NCBI GenBank assembly: GCA_948435375.1
Contig: CAOJGQ010000002.1
Coordinates: 1-64,000 of the forward strand
Direction: 5' to 3'
Source: an uncultured Candidatus Saccharibacteria bacterium
GTDB taxonomy: Bacteria > Patescibacteriota > Saccharimonadia > Saccharimonadales > Saccharimonadaceae
Length of the DNA: 64,000 bases
The notes below the pieces were generated by a model that was given only the letters and a program-made list of their open reading frames with translations, had not been told where the DNA came from and ran no database searches. Below are positions 34,313 through 44,500 of the stretch, one piece after another. The stretch's first letter is position 1; every line of letters starts with the position of its first letter. Both the position numbers and the translations under genes were made by a program.

Positions 34313-35710
34313 TTACTTGAGATATTGCCAAATTTGACCTTCAGGAGTGTCGAGTATAGCAAAACCCATTGCGGCTAGTTTGTCACGCAGTCTATCCGAT
34401 TCAGCATAATCTTTCGCGGCGCGCGCGACTTCGCGCTGTTTTAGTAAGGTTTGGACTTCGGCGCTAGGCACGGGACTATCGTCAAGCAAGCCGAGACCAA
34501 ACCACTCGTCGATTTGCTGCCAGAAAGCCAGGCTAGTCAAGTCCGCACCATCAATCAGAGCAAAGGCGGCCGGTGAGTTCAGATTCTGATTGAGTTCGGC
34601 AAAAATCGCGGCGAAGAGCTTAGTTTCCGCAGCCTTATCCATGAAGGCTTTTTGGCTATTTTGGCTATTTTGCCCATTTTGCTCGGTCGCTTGGCTGGCG
34701 CGAGCAATCCGGTTGCGCCAATTCAAGCGCCGAGCGTGCGCCGCAGCGAGGTTCTCCCAAGTGAAATCGCGCTCGGATTGATAATGGCCTTGGAGCACCC
34801 AAAGTTTAAAATCGAGTGGCGAGAAGCCGTGGTCCTGAATATCTTGGAGCGTGATTGTGTTGCCGAGGCTCTTGGAGATTTTTTCGCCGGCGACGGTGAG
34901 GAAGTTGCAATGCAGCCAGAAACGTGATAGCTGACGGTCGAACGCCGCTGCGCTCTGAGCGATTTCGTTGGTGTGATGAATGGGGATATGGTCGATACCA
35001 CCGGTGTGAATATCAATCGGCTCACCAAGCTCTTCGTGGATAATGGTCGAGCACTCGAGATGCCAGCCGGGATAGCCTGGACGACCGAGAAAATCCCAAC
35101 GCATGGCGTGTTTTTCACCGGGCTGGATAAATTTCCAGATGGCAAAATCAGAAATATGGCGTTTTTCGTCAGACAACGCGACCCGCGCGCCGGCCTTCAA
35201 CTGCTCGAGGTCGAGATGGGCAAAATCGGCATAAGCGGGAAATTTAGTCGTATCATAATAAATCCCGTCCTGAGTCTCATAAGTATAACCTTTGTCAATT
35301 AGGGTCTGAACAACTTTTTGGTCGGCGGCAATGTAGTCCGTGGCGCGGGCGATTTTGGCCGGCTCGAGCAAATTGAGTGCATGATAGCCCTCGAGAAACT
35401 GCATGCTGTAATATTCCGCTACTTCCCAAACGGTTTTACCACTTTTTCGGGCGCCTTTTTCAAGCTTATCTTCGCCTTCATCGGCGTCCGAGCTCAAATG
35501 CCCAACATCGGTGAGATTGAGCACACGATTCACCTTCCAACCGTTCCCTTCCAGAGTGCGCAGCAATAGATCCCAATAGACATAAGCGGCGTAGTTACCA
35601 ATATGTGGCATGCTATAAACCGTCGGGCCACAAGTATAAATCTTGACGTTCTCAGGGTCTTGGGGGCGAAAATTTTCAAGTTTTCTGGTCAAAGTGTTGT
35701 ATAATTTCAT
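34313..35710 (-). CDS. cysS: Cysteine-tRNA ligase
   Basis: Class I synthetase. The N-terminal zinc-ligand cysteine and HIGH-type motif lie in YTCGPTVYSMPHIGNYAAYV (HIGN). GYPGWHLECSTI and HTGGIDHIPIHHTNEIAQS carry the remaining zinc ligands, and EKISKSLGN is the KMSKS motif. 465 residues. Its ATG overlaps the stop of the upstream hydrolase gene (ATGA), giving a DHH-hydrolase-cysS run. Confidence 0.97.
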   Translation of the reverse strand: MKLYNTLTRKLENFRPQDPENVKIYTCGPTVYSMPHIGNYAAYVYWDLLLRTLEGNGWKVNRVLNLTDVGHLSSDADEGEDKLEKGARKSGKTVWEVAEYYSMQFLEGYHALNLLEPAKIARATDYIAADQKVVQTLIDKGYTYETQDGIYYDTTKFPAYADFAHLDLEQLKAGARVALSDEKRHISDFAIWKFIQPGEKHAMRWDFLGRPGYPGWHLECSTIIHEELGEPIDIHTGGIDHIPIHHTNEIAQSAAAFDRQLSRFWLHCNFLTVAGEKISKSLGNTITLQDIQDHGFSPLDFKLWVLQGHYQSERDFTWENLAAAHARRLNWRNRIARASQATEQNGQNSQNSQKAFMDKAAETKLFAAIFAELNQNLNSPAAFALIDGADLTSLAFWQQIDEWFGLGLLDDSPVPSAEVQTLLKQREVARAAKDYAESDRLRDKLAAMGFAILDTPEGQIWQYLK

Positions 35711-36669
35711 TTTTCATTCTCCTTTCGAGCCTCAGCCACCACTTCAGCTTCTGCGTCATTTTTCGTACTATCTGCTTGGGATTTTTCGGCCCGTGCAAGT
35801 TCTTTTTGAGCCTTTTTGAGCTCAGCGACAATCTTCACGCGTTTGTTGGAAGTGATATCGTGATGCGCTAGGACGCTAATATATTTAATATAAGCGGGAT
35901 TTTCTTTAGAGGCCTTGATCAAATTCGAGCGCACAACTAGCGGGTCAAAACGACCGTGGATAATCAGGGTTGGGACGCGGAGTTTGGTGAAAGTCTGGAA
36001 ATTATGTGGGTTCAAGATGATATTTTGCATTGAACGATCAAAAGCGCGAGTTTTGAGATAATTGCTGCGGAAGCTGGAAAAACGCTGAATCAACCGCGCG
36101 ATCACGTCGACTGCTGGCTCTTCTCCGGCCAGGCGATGGAGCGACGAATAGGACTTCGTATATATCTTGTCCGGAAAACGGGCCATTTCCTCGGCCATCA
36201 AGACTGGCGGTGAGACCAAAATCACTCGCGCAAGGTCAAATTTGTGCTTGAAGTTGGCGACAAAATCGGCCGTGATGAGTGCACCCATGGAATGACCGAC
36301 TAGGACGAGCGGAGTTTTGACCTTAAGCTTTTTCAGGGTGCGTTCGAGTGCCAAGTCATATTCTAAGTAGTCGTAATCGAGCCAGTTAGCATGAAGCGAG
36401 CGGCCAAAACCGAGCAAATCCAGCGCAACCAAACGGACATTATCGAGTTCTCCGCCCTTGACTATCTGGCCGATCGAGCGGCGCCAACCCTCAGAAGTGG
36501 CGGCAATGCCGTGGAGAAAAACGACGGTCAAATTCGGCTGGCCAGGCGTAATATCGTGGCTAACGTGCATCTTGATTTTGTGATGGCGCAGTGCTTTGTA
36601 CCAAAACCAAGTCAGCCAATCATACGGCGTGCGTAAACGGCGGACGACTCGACTGGTGAGCTTAGTCAC
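35707..36669 (-). CDS. Alpha/beta hydrolase
   Basis: Probable esterase or lipase-like hydrolase of unknown substrate. The oxyanion region VVFLHGIAATSEGW is followed by the nucleophile elbow LVGHSMGALITADF, the acid in IIHGRFDPLVV and the histidine in LAHHDI. The last 45 or so residues are a charged coiled tail. The best start is GTG at 36669, which overlaps the end of the DHH gene by eight bases; the longer frame to 36822 lies wholly inside that gene and has no coding support. A membrane-proximal Trp/Tyr-rich segment near residue 15 could bind lipid. Confidence 0.85.
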   Translation of the reverse strand: MTKLTSRVVRRLRTPYDWLTWFWYKALRHHKIKMHVSHDITPGQPNLTVVFLHGIAATSEGWRRSIGQIVKGGELDNVRLVALDLLGFGRSLHANWLDYDYLEYDLALERTLKKLKVKTPLVLVGHSMGALITADFVANFKHKFDLARVILVSPPVLMAEEMARFPDKIYTKSYSSLHRLAGEEPAVDVIARLIQRFSSFRSNYLKTRAFDRSMQNIILNPHNFQTFTKLRVPTLIIHGRFDPLVVRSNLIKASKENPAYIKYISVLAHHDITSNKRVKIVAELKKAQKELARAEKSQADSTKNDAEAEVVAEARKENEK

Positions 36670-37651
36670 GCTGGGTCTCCGTTTCTGCGAGCATTGGCGG
36701 CAGCATTCTGACGAGATCAGCCACCACTTCTTCATAGCTGGTATCATAAGTACGAAAACCAGCCGCATACGGATGTCCGCCGCCGCCGAAGAAGCCAGCA
36801 ATCTGGTCGGCAATCGGTACACTGGTGCGGACTTTGCCGGTCACTTTGCCATCGGGATAAGTCTTGATCGCGATGGCAACCTCAACGCCGGAAACGAGTT
36901 TCATTTCCTCAAGAATCAAAACGTTAGGATTATATTCGTCGGAATATTGTTGAATCTCAGAAAACGGAATATGGATCGTGGCGAGCTTGCCATCCAAGGC
37001 ATAGTCAATACGCTTGATCAAGTCGGCCTTGTAGTCCAGGATACGGGGTGATTTTTTCATAAATTCACGGCGACGTTCGTCAAGCTCAGCTGGGTTCGCG
37101 CCAAGATCAATCAGATCGGCCATTACGCGCATCGTGTCAGACGTAGTCGAAGCGCTGACTAGCCCAAGCGTATCAGAAGAAATCGCCGAGTAGAGCGCCT
37201 CGGCCGAGGTGGGCGGGATGGGGAGTTTTTGGTCTTTGGCGATTTTATAAATCAAATCGGCACAGGCCGGCAGAGGCTCGATAATCGCGGTGTGCGGCAA
37301 ATCGAGATCGTCTGGAGTCTCATGATGATCAATAACTAGTACTGGATTATGATAAAGCGCATGTTTGATCGCCGAATCATCCAACAATTTCGAAAGTAAG
37401 ACACTGGCTGCCGTATCAACGATAATATAGCCATCGGCACGAAAGTCAAAATCAATACTGACGCGCGACCAATCGGGAAAATAGTGGAGATATTTCGGCA
37501 CATCAACCGGGCAGTAGAGCGTATTTTCGGTATCTTTCAGTAGATAATCTAGCGCAATGGCCGAGCCGAGTGAATCACCATCGGGATTTTCGGCTTGGAT
37601 AATACAAAGGCGATTTTTGTTAGCTAAAAATTCGGAAAATTGGTCATACAT
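36662..37651 (-). CDS. DHH-family phosphoesterase, NrnA-like
   Basis: Probable nanoRNase or pAp phosphatase. Conserved features in order are AENPDGDSLGSAIAL (first metal motif), DTAAS, VIDHHETPDD (the DHH motif), SSDTLGL, and the C-terminal DHHA1 domain with GGGGHPYAAGF. 329 residues. It could also act on cyclic dinucleotide products (pApA, pGpG), which cannot be resolved from sequence. The promoter is leaderless (TGCTATAAT, six bases, ATG). Confidence 0.93.
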   Translation of the reverse strand: MYDQFSEFLANKNRLCIIQAENPDGDSLGSAIALDYLLKDTENTLYCPVDVPKYLHYFPDWSRVSIDFDFRADGYIIVDTAASVLLSKLLDDSAIKHALYHNPVLVIDHHETPDDLDLPHTAIIEPLPACADLIYKIAKDQKLPIPPTSAEALYSAISSDTLGLVSASTTSDTMRVMADLIDLGANPAELDERRREFMKKSPRILDYKADLIKRIDYALDGKLATIHIPFSEIQQYSDEYNPNVLILEEMKLVSGVEVAIAIKTYPDGKVTGKVRTSVPIADQIAGFFGGGGHPYAAGFRTYDTSYEEVVADLVRMLPPMLAETETQRD

Positions 37652-37694
37652 AGCTCAATTATAGCATGAAATCGTGATTTTTGGGCAAAAACTA

Positions 37695-37723
37695 TTGACT
37701 TTTTATGCGAAGTGTGCTATAAT
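37695..37723 (+). promoter_or_regulatory. Strong promoter directed against the 3' end of the next gene
   Basis: TTGACT, 17 bases, TATAAT with extended TGC and GGAGAGATG. It lies between the DHH gene start and the end of the permease-like gene at 37759. There is no plus-strand gene with a ribosome-binding site downstream, so it is a candidate antisense promoter. Confidence 0.5.
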
Positions 37724-37758
37724 GGAGAGATGAAGTGCAGTCGATTGTGATGATTGGG

Positions 37759-38511
37759 CTATTTTTCTATCTTTTTGGCGGTGTCGGCTTGGTGGCTGCT
37801 GGTATTCGTTTGAGTGTCGCTTGTTTTGCGATTTGTGCGTTTTCTCGGCGTTTTGATTGGTTTTTTAGAGGGGGTTTGAGTCGGGAAGGCCTTGACGAGG
37901 CGGCGGTTAAGCTTACCTTTACCCATCAGGGCGGCACGGACATGCTCGGTGATTTCTTCGGTAGCATCGCGCTGGGCGGTGCCGACGGTGACGCGCACGC
38001 CAATGATTAGCCAGAGTGAAAGCAGAATATCAGCCACCAACCAAGCTAAAAGCAGACTAGCCAGAGCGTAAGTCGCCCAAGGAGGCAACGCTCCAAACAT
38101 TGCGAGCAGGCCAGGCGTGGCGATTTTAACAATCAGAATCCCGGCGACGCCAAAAAGCAGCGACGATTCGAGACAGATACGACCGTTAAGATTGAAGGGC
38201 TTATCGTTATAATCCCACCAGCGGACGCGAAAGAGTCGCTCCATTAAAACACTAACGGTGTATTCGAGAATAGAGCCACCAACCACGGCAACGCAGAAAA
38301 TTGCGAACCAGTTTTCGGTGGGTGCGAGAATAAGCGAAATCAATAAGGCACCAGTGCCATAAATTGGACAAATTGGGCCGATTAAAAAGCCGCGATTGAC
38401 GACTTTTCGATGTTCGAATATAGTAACGATGACTTCGATTAGCCAACCAAGTGAAGAATAGACCATGAAGAGTAAAAACCAAGTTGTCAGTGTATAAAAA
38501 GTCTCGGACAT
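37759..38511 (-). CDS. Putative ABC-transporter type IV membrane protein (CmpB family, PF06541-like)
   Basis: About five transmembrane helices in the first 185 residues, including the family pattern YSSLGWLIEVIVTIFEHRKV followed by VNRGFLIGPICPIYGTGALL and the Glu/Tyr-Trp-Asp-Tyr segment RWWDYNDKPFNLNGRICLESS. The last 65 residues are a basic cytoplasmic tail. Function in the family is poorly known, despite the name. Its ATG overlaps the rmuC stop (TAATG). Confidence 0.8.
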   Translation of the reverse strand: MSETFYTLTTWFLLFMVYSSLGWLIEVIVTIFEHRKVVNRGFLIGPICPIYGTGALLISLILAPTENWFAIFCVAVVGGSILEYTVSVLMERLFRVRWWDYNDKPFNLNGRICLESSLLFGVAGILIVKIATPGLLAMFGALPPWATYALASLLLAWLVADILLSLWLIIGVRVTVGTAQRDATEEITEHVRAALMGKGKLNRRLVKAFPTQTPSKKPIKTPRKRTNRKTSDTQTNTSSHQADTAKKIEK

Positions 38512-39662
38512 TAGATCTCCAATTCCCCGATTAGCCGGACACTTTCGCCTTCAGAAAGGGTCTCGACGCCTTTTAATTTGCGCTCGATTTGGCGGGAAGT
38601 GGTCTCGGCGTCACCGATTTTGTTGGCGGTTTCTTGAAGCTTTTTGCGAGTTTGAGCGAGCAGGTCGCCGAATTTGCTGAACTGGGTCTTCACGGCGCCA
38701 AGGGTTTGCCAGACTTCGGCTGAGCGTTTTTCGATCGCGACGGAACGAAAGCCCATGGTGAGGCCGGAAAGGATGACCGGGAGAGTCGACGGTGAAGCGA
38801 GTGAAACGTTGTATTTCTGGCGTAGTTCTTCGTCAAGCCCGGGAATGCGCAGAATCTCGGCATATAGACTTTCGGTTGGCACGAACATGACGCCAAAATC
38901 AGTGGTCGCGGGCGGATCAAGATATTTCGTGGAGATCTTTTTCGCCTGAGTCTGGACATCGGTCTTGAGTGCGCGACGAAAAGTCTCGATCTCGGTACGC
39001 GCTCCTTGGTCATAGGCGGCGAGCAGGCGGGAATAATTTTCAATCGGAAATTTGGAATCAATTGGCAAATAAACGTTCTCTGCTGTCTTGCCAGGCATTT
39101 TGATGGCAAATTCAACCCGGTCGTTGCTGCCAGATTTGGTGATTATGTTTTCTTCATACTGACCAGGAGCGAGACAATCTTGAATTAAATTCCCGAGCTG
39201 GACTTCGCCATAAATCCCGCGAGTTTTGACGCCTTCCATGACTTTCTTGAGGTCGCCCACGCCACTAGCCAAAGTTTTCATTTCGCCTAGACCTTGGTAA
39301 ACTTCGGTAAGCTGACTGGAAATTTGCTTAAAGCTCTGGTTAAAACGTTGTTCGACCGATTTTTGCAACTTTTCGTCCACGGTGAGTCGCATTTCTTCGA
39401 GTTTTTTCGCATTGTCGTCTTGCAAGGTCTTCACACGAGTGTCAAGGGTGCGCTGAATATTATGCAAGCTTTCGGCAATTTCGTGGCGATTTTCGCGGAA
39501 GGCACTCTCGATTTTGGGCGTAAGCTTATCAAGTTCCCCCTCGACTCGAATTAGACGCTCCGTTAAGCCGGACAAATCGCGATTAGGAGCAGACTTTCTC
39601 AACAAAAGCATAATCAGGATAGCGACGGTGGTGAGGTTGAGGATGAGTAAGATGGTATCCAT
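38511..39662 (-). CDS. rmuC: DNA recombination protein RmuC family
   Basis: A short N-terminal membrane anchor, a long coiled coil over residues 30-130, then the RmuC nuclease-like domain (GNLIQDCLAPGQYEENIITK, LPIDSKFPIENYSRLL, DFGVMFVPTESLYAEIL). In E. coli RmuC limits inversions at short inverted repeats, which is of interest because palindromic elements are abundant beside this gene. 383 residues. The promoter is leaderless (TGCTATAAT, six bases, ATG). Confidence 0.93.
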   Translation of the reverse strand: MDTILLILNLTTVAILIMLLLRKSAPNRDLSGLTERLIRVEGELDKLTPKIESAFRENRHEIAESLHNIQRTLDTRVKTLQDDNAKKLEEMRLTVDEKLQKSVEQRFNQSFKQISSQLTEVYQGLGEMKTLASGVGDLKKVMEGVKTRGIYGEVQLGNLIQDCLAPGQYEENIITKSGSNDRVEFAIKMPGKTAENVYLPIDSKFPIENYSRLLAAYDQGARTEIETFRRALKTDVQTQAKKISTKYLDPPATTDFGVMFVPTESLYAEILRIPGLDEELRQKYNVSLASPSTLPVILSGLTMGFRSVAIEKRSAEVWQTLGAVKTQFSKFGDLLAQTRKKLQETANKIGDAETTSRQIERKLKGVETLSEGESVRLIGELEI

Positions 39663-39685
39663 AAGGATATTATAGCATGATTTAG

Positions 39686-39846
39686 TTTTTCGATTCTGAT
39701 TTTGCGAAGGAGGCGTGCAGTATTGGAGCTTTGTACCGTAGTTTTGGTTGACGAGAGCCTCAGCCCCAAGAAGTCAAGCTTCAGCCAACCAAAACTAGGT
39801 ACAAAGCTCCAACAATTCAAACATCCATCAAAAACAGAATCAAAAA
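39686..39846. repeat. Palindromic element with terminal inverted repeats
   Basis: Outer repeats GATTCTG (39692-39698) and CAGAATC (39835-39841) enclose a long stem: 28 bases from 39723 pair with 27 bases ending at 39812 with a single bulge. The loop carries GCCCCAAGAAGTCAAGCTTC. The right half recurs at 1-92. It sits immediately 3' of variable cassette D. Confidence 0.7.
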
Positions 39847-39854
39847 GCTGGAAA

Positions 39855-40052
39855 TCAGTGGCGTCTTGATTGGACCGTAAAGCCGCGCCAACGATCGTTG
39901 TCGTTCGATGGGTAGACGTTAGCGCTAGTGAAATAGAGATAGTACGCATAGAGCTCTGACGGGTAGGCAGGGATAGCCCAGTAGTAGCCATTGCTGCCCG
40001 CGTCCCTCAAAGAGCCAGTAGTCATATACACGTTCCCGCCACGAGTTAGATA
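39855..40052 (-). pseudogene. FISUMP-like variable cassette D, no start codon
   Basis: 65 codons from YLTRGGNVYMTTGSLRDAGS to RWRGFTVQSRRH. It is collinear with C and E without gaps. In frame it is preceded by NISKSPI and a TAA, with no start. The aromatic and small-residue pattern (GYYWAIPAYPSELYAYYLYF, then SANVYPSNDNDRWRGFTV) fits a FISUMP or DUF1566-like C-type-lectin fold. It lies between the terminator of the lipoprotein gene and a long palindromic element. Confidence 0.68.
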
Positions 40053-40083
40053 TATAGGAGATTTTGAGATGTTTTACAAGCCA

Positions 40084-40107
40084 AAACCATCCCCGAAGAG
40101 ATGGTTT
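40084..40107 (-). terminator. Terminator of the lipoprotein gene
   Basis: Perfect eight-base stem AAACCATC/GATGGTTT with a short T run on the minus strand. Confidence 0.6.
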
Positions 40108-40157
40108 AAACGCCCCGTTAGCCCAAGAAGCTGATTGAGGCCTTCTAATTCAATGCC

Positions 40158-41249
40158 TTATTTTGAGTCGTCTTTGTTGTCCAGGTTGAAAGCATCTTCC
40201 ATCGTTGACTCTTTTTGTTCTGGATCGACGTAGAACTCAAACCGAAACAACGACGACATGTTAGATGGATAGTTGTCGGCGGCTATCATGTCAATGATGA
40301 CACCTCCGGGAACCAAAATTGCATCAGCGCCACTTTGGTCCGCGGAACGTAACGACCTGGACACCACATGCTCGCCAGTGACTTTATAGTTGCCGGAATC
40401 ATCCTTGACGGCTTTAATGCTATAGCAGCCTACCTCTTCTTGCCAGTGCAAGGTAACCGGCTGATCGCAAGAAAGTCGTGCACCGCTAGTTACGCCGGGC
40501 ACATTCTGAGCGGTGATGGATGCTCGAATACTGTTGCTAATCCATTCTTCGGTCTTATCTGCGGTGTCACCTGCGTCGTCAGAATCGTCCGGCGCTGTCA
40601 AATCATCCTGATCGTTACCCGGCGTCAAGGCTCTCGGAGCTTCCAGGATGATCTCCGGCGCCTTCGCGTCGCCAACGGTCGATTCGGGCAATTCCGGATC
40701 ATACGTGGCGTTATTATTTAAGTAGATCAGCACCTCGTAGGTTTTGCCTGGTTCAAGTTGATACGAAATTAGCGTATCATCCCGAATCAAATGTTCAAGC
40801 TCGAGCGTCTCCGGCTGGCCTGACAGTGTTTCGCGCACATAAATGAAATTGCGCTGATCGCCAACAATCGGATCGCCAATCATACGATTCAGAGCTGGCT
40901 TCTCAGGTCTATCCTCCAGAAGATAGACAAATTGGTTATCCGCGCCGAGCCAACAACTTTGATTGGCTACGGGCGTAGCCAGCGGATAAGCCGCTAAATA
41001 ATCCTGCAGACTGGTCGCATTTCGCGCTTGTTGGCTAGTGAGCTGATCTTGGCTAGTGGCCGGATTAGCGACGACAGTCTGCTGCCTTTCGCTGGCAGGG
41101 TCAATCTCCTCCTCGTTCGATTCAGTTTGAGTTTCGTTCGACGTTGTACTCTTTTCCGGCTTAGCAACACTTTTGACGGGCGACTGACCGCAGCCCCCAA
41201 GCATTAACACGATGAGCGCCATAATAATAACTTGTTTCAGTTTTAACAT
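40158..41249 (-). CDS. Lipoprotein of unknown function
   Basis: A lipobox (LMLGGC, cysteine at residue 20) predicts lipid anchoring on the outer face of the membrane. A Thr/Ser/Glu-rich spacer of about 60 residues follows, then a domain with two aromatic, beta-rich parts separated by an acidic Asp-rich linker (GNDQDDLTAPDDSDDAGDTA). The second part includes RASITAQNVPGVTSGARLSC. No enzyme motif seen. A strong promoter, a leader of about 150 bases and GGAGGGG before the ATG suggest high expression. Surface exposure is inferred. Confidence 0.8.
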   Translation of the reverse strand: MLKLKQVIIMALIVLMLGGCGQSPVKSVAKPEKSTTSNETQTESNEEEIDPASERQQTVVANPATSQDQLTSQQARNATSLQDYLAAYPLATPVANQSCWLGADNQFVYLLEDRPEKPALNRMIGDPIVGDQRNFIYVRETLSGQPETLELEHLIRDDTLISYQLEPGKTYEVLIYLNNNATYDPELPESTVGDAKAPEIILEAPRALTPGNDQDDLTAPDDSDDAGDTADKTEEWISNSIRASITAQNVPGVTSGARLSCDQPVTLHWQEEVGCYSIKAVKDDSGNYKVTGEHVVSRSLRSADQSGADAILVPGGVIIDMIAADNYPSNMSSLFRFEFYVDPEQKESTMEDAFNLDNKDDSK

Positions 41250-41406
41250 GTTACCCCTCCTTCATGGTTTTGATGCCAAATTCTTATGGCATTGGATATG
41301 TTTTTTAAGTGTCTGGACAATTTTGTTAAACCCACCTTATTTTGAACCGCTAACGGCTGCGCAACAGAGGTAGGAGTTTTTGGGATTGTCCCAACCCTAT
41401 CCTTCC

Positions 41407-41435
41407 ATTGTAGCACACTTTTTCATTTTTGTCAA
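41407..41435 (-). promoter_or_regulatory. Promoter of the lipoprotein gene
   Basis: TTGACA (41430-41435), 17 bases, TACAAT (41407-41412), with extended TGC and the GGAAGGATAG initiation sequence shared with other strong promoters here. Confidence 0.65.
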
Positions 41436-41524
41436 TACTTTTGGCTGAAGTGGCGCGATTTTCTGTTTTACGAATTTGAAGAAAACGTAAACTAGAGCAA
41501 TAATAAAGCCTTCGTCGCACGCCG

Positions 41525-41553
41525 AACCCCACTGCTTGAATAGCAGTGGGGTT
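41525..41553 (-). terminator. Hairpin after rpoC
   Basis: Perfect 12-base stem AACCCCACTGCT/AGCAGTGGGGTT with a five-base loop between the rpoC stop and the lipoprotein promoter. There is no clear T tail on the minus strand, so it may terminate weakly or only stabilise the 3' end. Confidence 0.5.
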
Positions 41554-41582
41554 ATTTGTTGGCTGAGACTTTGCGCTAAATC

Positions 41583-44500
41583 TTACAACTCGGCGACGTC
41601 GGCAGCTGAGGGCATGTCGGCGGTCATATCAATCGTTTCGTCGGCAATTTCTTCTTCCTCAGCATCGGTGAGGGCGAGAGGTTTGACGCCAGTGCCGACT
41701 GGGATCTTGCGACCAATGATGACGTTCTCTTTCAGACCGTTGAGGTGGTCAACTCGACCGTTGATGGCGGCGTTGATTAAGACGCGAGTAGTATCCTGGA
41801 AGGACGCAGCCGAGAGGAAGGAGTCGGACCAGATCGAAACCTTGGTGATACCGAGCAACAAGTTCTCATAAGTGGCAGGTTCTTTGCCGGTCGCTTCGAG
41901 CCGCTTGTTCTCAGCCACGATCGCAGCGCGTGAGACGATGTCGCCAGAGACGAAGCTCGAATCGCCGGCTTCGTCAATCATAACGCGACTAAACATCTGG
42001 CGCACGATGATCTCAAGGTGTTTGGCGGAGATTTCGTGGCCCTGCGCAGCGTAAACGGCAATCACGTCGTTCATGATATAGCGAGCGGTTTCGTCGGCAC
42101 CTTTATATTTCAAGAGATCCTGAAGGTTCAATGAACCAGTGGTGAGACGATCACCGGCTTCGAGCATATCGCCACTCTTGACCAAGAGTTCAGCTTCGTT
42201 CGGGATTTCGACTTTGACGGCGGCGCCAGCCTCGGCGACAATCACAATTGCATCTTCGACTAGCTCAGCAATACCATCAGTCATAGCGATGAGCGGTTCT
42301 TTACCTTCACCCTTGTCAGCGAGGACGTCGCCAGTTTTGACACTAGCACCATCACGGACGCGAGCGGTGCGGCCACCGAGCTCCATACGAGTGGTGTCGC
42401 CGGAATCTGGAGTAATCTGAACAACGTATTTACTATTGTCTTCCCAGACCTCAACACGACCGGAGACTGGAGTGACATAGGCTTGGCCTTTCGGTGCGCG
42501 AGCCTCGAGCAGCTCTTCCACACGCGGAAGACCGCGGGCGATAGCACCGGAGCCGGCCACGCCAGAGCCGTGCTTAGTGTCGAGTGTAAGCTGGGTACCA
42601 GGTTCACCGAGCGACTGGGCAGCAATCACGCCGACTGGCTGATGCGACTCGACCAAGACGCGAGTCGACATGTCGACGCCGTAGCTCTTACGCGGCACAC
42701 CACTCACGGCAGTAGTGGTGAGGACGGACTGAATCTTCACGCTTTCAATCTTTTCGTCGCGTTCGATTTGGTCCGCAATCTCTTGGCTGATGAGCTGGTC
42801 AGCGTCAACATAACCAGGCACCGGAGCGGCGGTATAGCGACCAGCAATGCGGGCGGCAAAGCCAATACCAGTATATTCACTCTCCTTGCGGAAGACCTCG
42901 AAGCCTGGATCTTCGGCTGCTTCGTCGGTAGTAAAGACATCTTGGGCAACGTCAACCAGACGACGAGTCAGATAGCCGGAGTCGGCAGTACGTAGCGCGG
43001 TCGAGACCTGACCTTGGCGAGCGCCTCGAGTAGCGATAAAGCTTTCAAGGGTGTTAAGGCCTTTCTTGTAGCTACTCTTGACTGGGAGCTCAATTTCGTT
43101 GTTGTTAATGTCGACCATGATACCGATTTCGGCGGACGCGAGCTTAATGTTACTAATCGAGCCACGCGCACCAGAGTTCACCATGACGGCGATGTCGGTG
43201 TCCATGCTGGCAAGTTTACTCTTCAAGAAGTCAGAAATCTTCTTGTCGATGTCGCGCCAGTTGTTGACCGTAAGACTGTAGCGTTCTTCTTCAGTGACGA
43301 GGCCTTGGTCGAATTGCTCCTGGATCAAAGCGGTCTTAGCATCACCTTCAGCGATAAAGTCGTCGATTTCGGAATAAGTCGGGTAGTCGTCCTTCGCGGT
43401 CGAGACCGAAGCGATTGTTTCGTATTCAAAGGCTAGGTTCTTAACAGCGTCAGCGGTCTTCACCATAGTTTCGGCGCCGTATTGGTCGAAGATTTCGGCC
43501 ATAACATGCTTGAGCTGCTTGCTGGTCTGAACTGAATTGTCGTAAGCATATTCTTTTGGCAAAACTTCGTTGAAGATTGCACGGCCGAGCGTAGTGTTGC
43601 GAATTTCCTTCTTAGCGAAAACGCGAATCGGAGTTTGCAGGGTGATTAAACCTTGGTCATAGGCCATTTCGGCTTCGTAGATTGAGCTGAAAGGCTTGAC
43701 TTCTTCAGTATCAGCGCCTGGTTTATCGTAAGTAAGGTAGTAAATACCGAGCACGACGTCCTGGTAGATTGCGAGCACCGGAGCACCATCGGCTGGTTTG
43801 AGCAAGTTTTTGCCAGCTGACATGAGTTCGCGCGCTTCGGCCTGGGCCGCATCAGAAAGCGGCAGGTGGACCGCCATTTGGTCACCGTCGTAGTCGGCGT
43901 TAAAGCCGCTCGCGACCAAAGGATGGAGCTGGATAGCCTTACCATCGATCAATTTGGGTTGAAAAGCCTGAACCGATAATCTATGTAGACTTGGGGCCCT
44001 ATTTAATAGAACATACTTCCCCTTGATGCATTCGTCGAGACCGTCCCAAACTACTGCTTCGCCAGCGTCAATCATGCGAGTAGCGGTGCGGATATTAGCG
44101 GCGTGTTCATTAGTCATGAGCCAGGAAATCACGAATGGTTTGAAAAGTTCGAGTGCCATCTGTTTCGGCAGGCCGCATTCATTAAGCTTAAGCTCTGGAC
44201 CAACCACAATTACTGAGCGACCAGAGTAGTCAACACGTTTACCAAGCAAGTTTTGGCGGAAACGACCTTGTTTACCCTTCAAGAGATCAGAAATACTCTT
44301 GAGCTTGCGACGGCCGTTTTGAGCGCTAGCGCTGCGGCTGCCATGAACAGCAGAGTTATCAATCAGGGCATCGACTGCTTCCTGGAGCATACGCATTTCG
44401 TTGTGGCGAATAACTGCGGGGGCGTTGAGCTCGATTAGCTTGCGCAAACGATTGTTACGATTAATCACGCGGCGATAAAGATCGTTCAAGTCGCTAGTGG

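Noticed and set aside
36670-36822. 51-residue N-terminal extension of the alpha/beta hydrolase
   Set aside because: It lies entirely inside the DHH phosphoesterase gene; GTG at 36669 gives normal coupled overlap.
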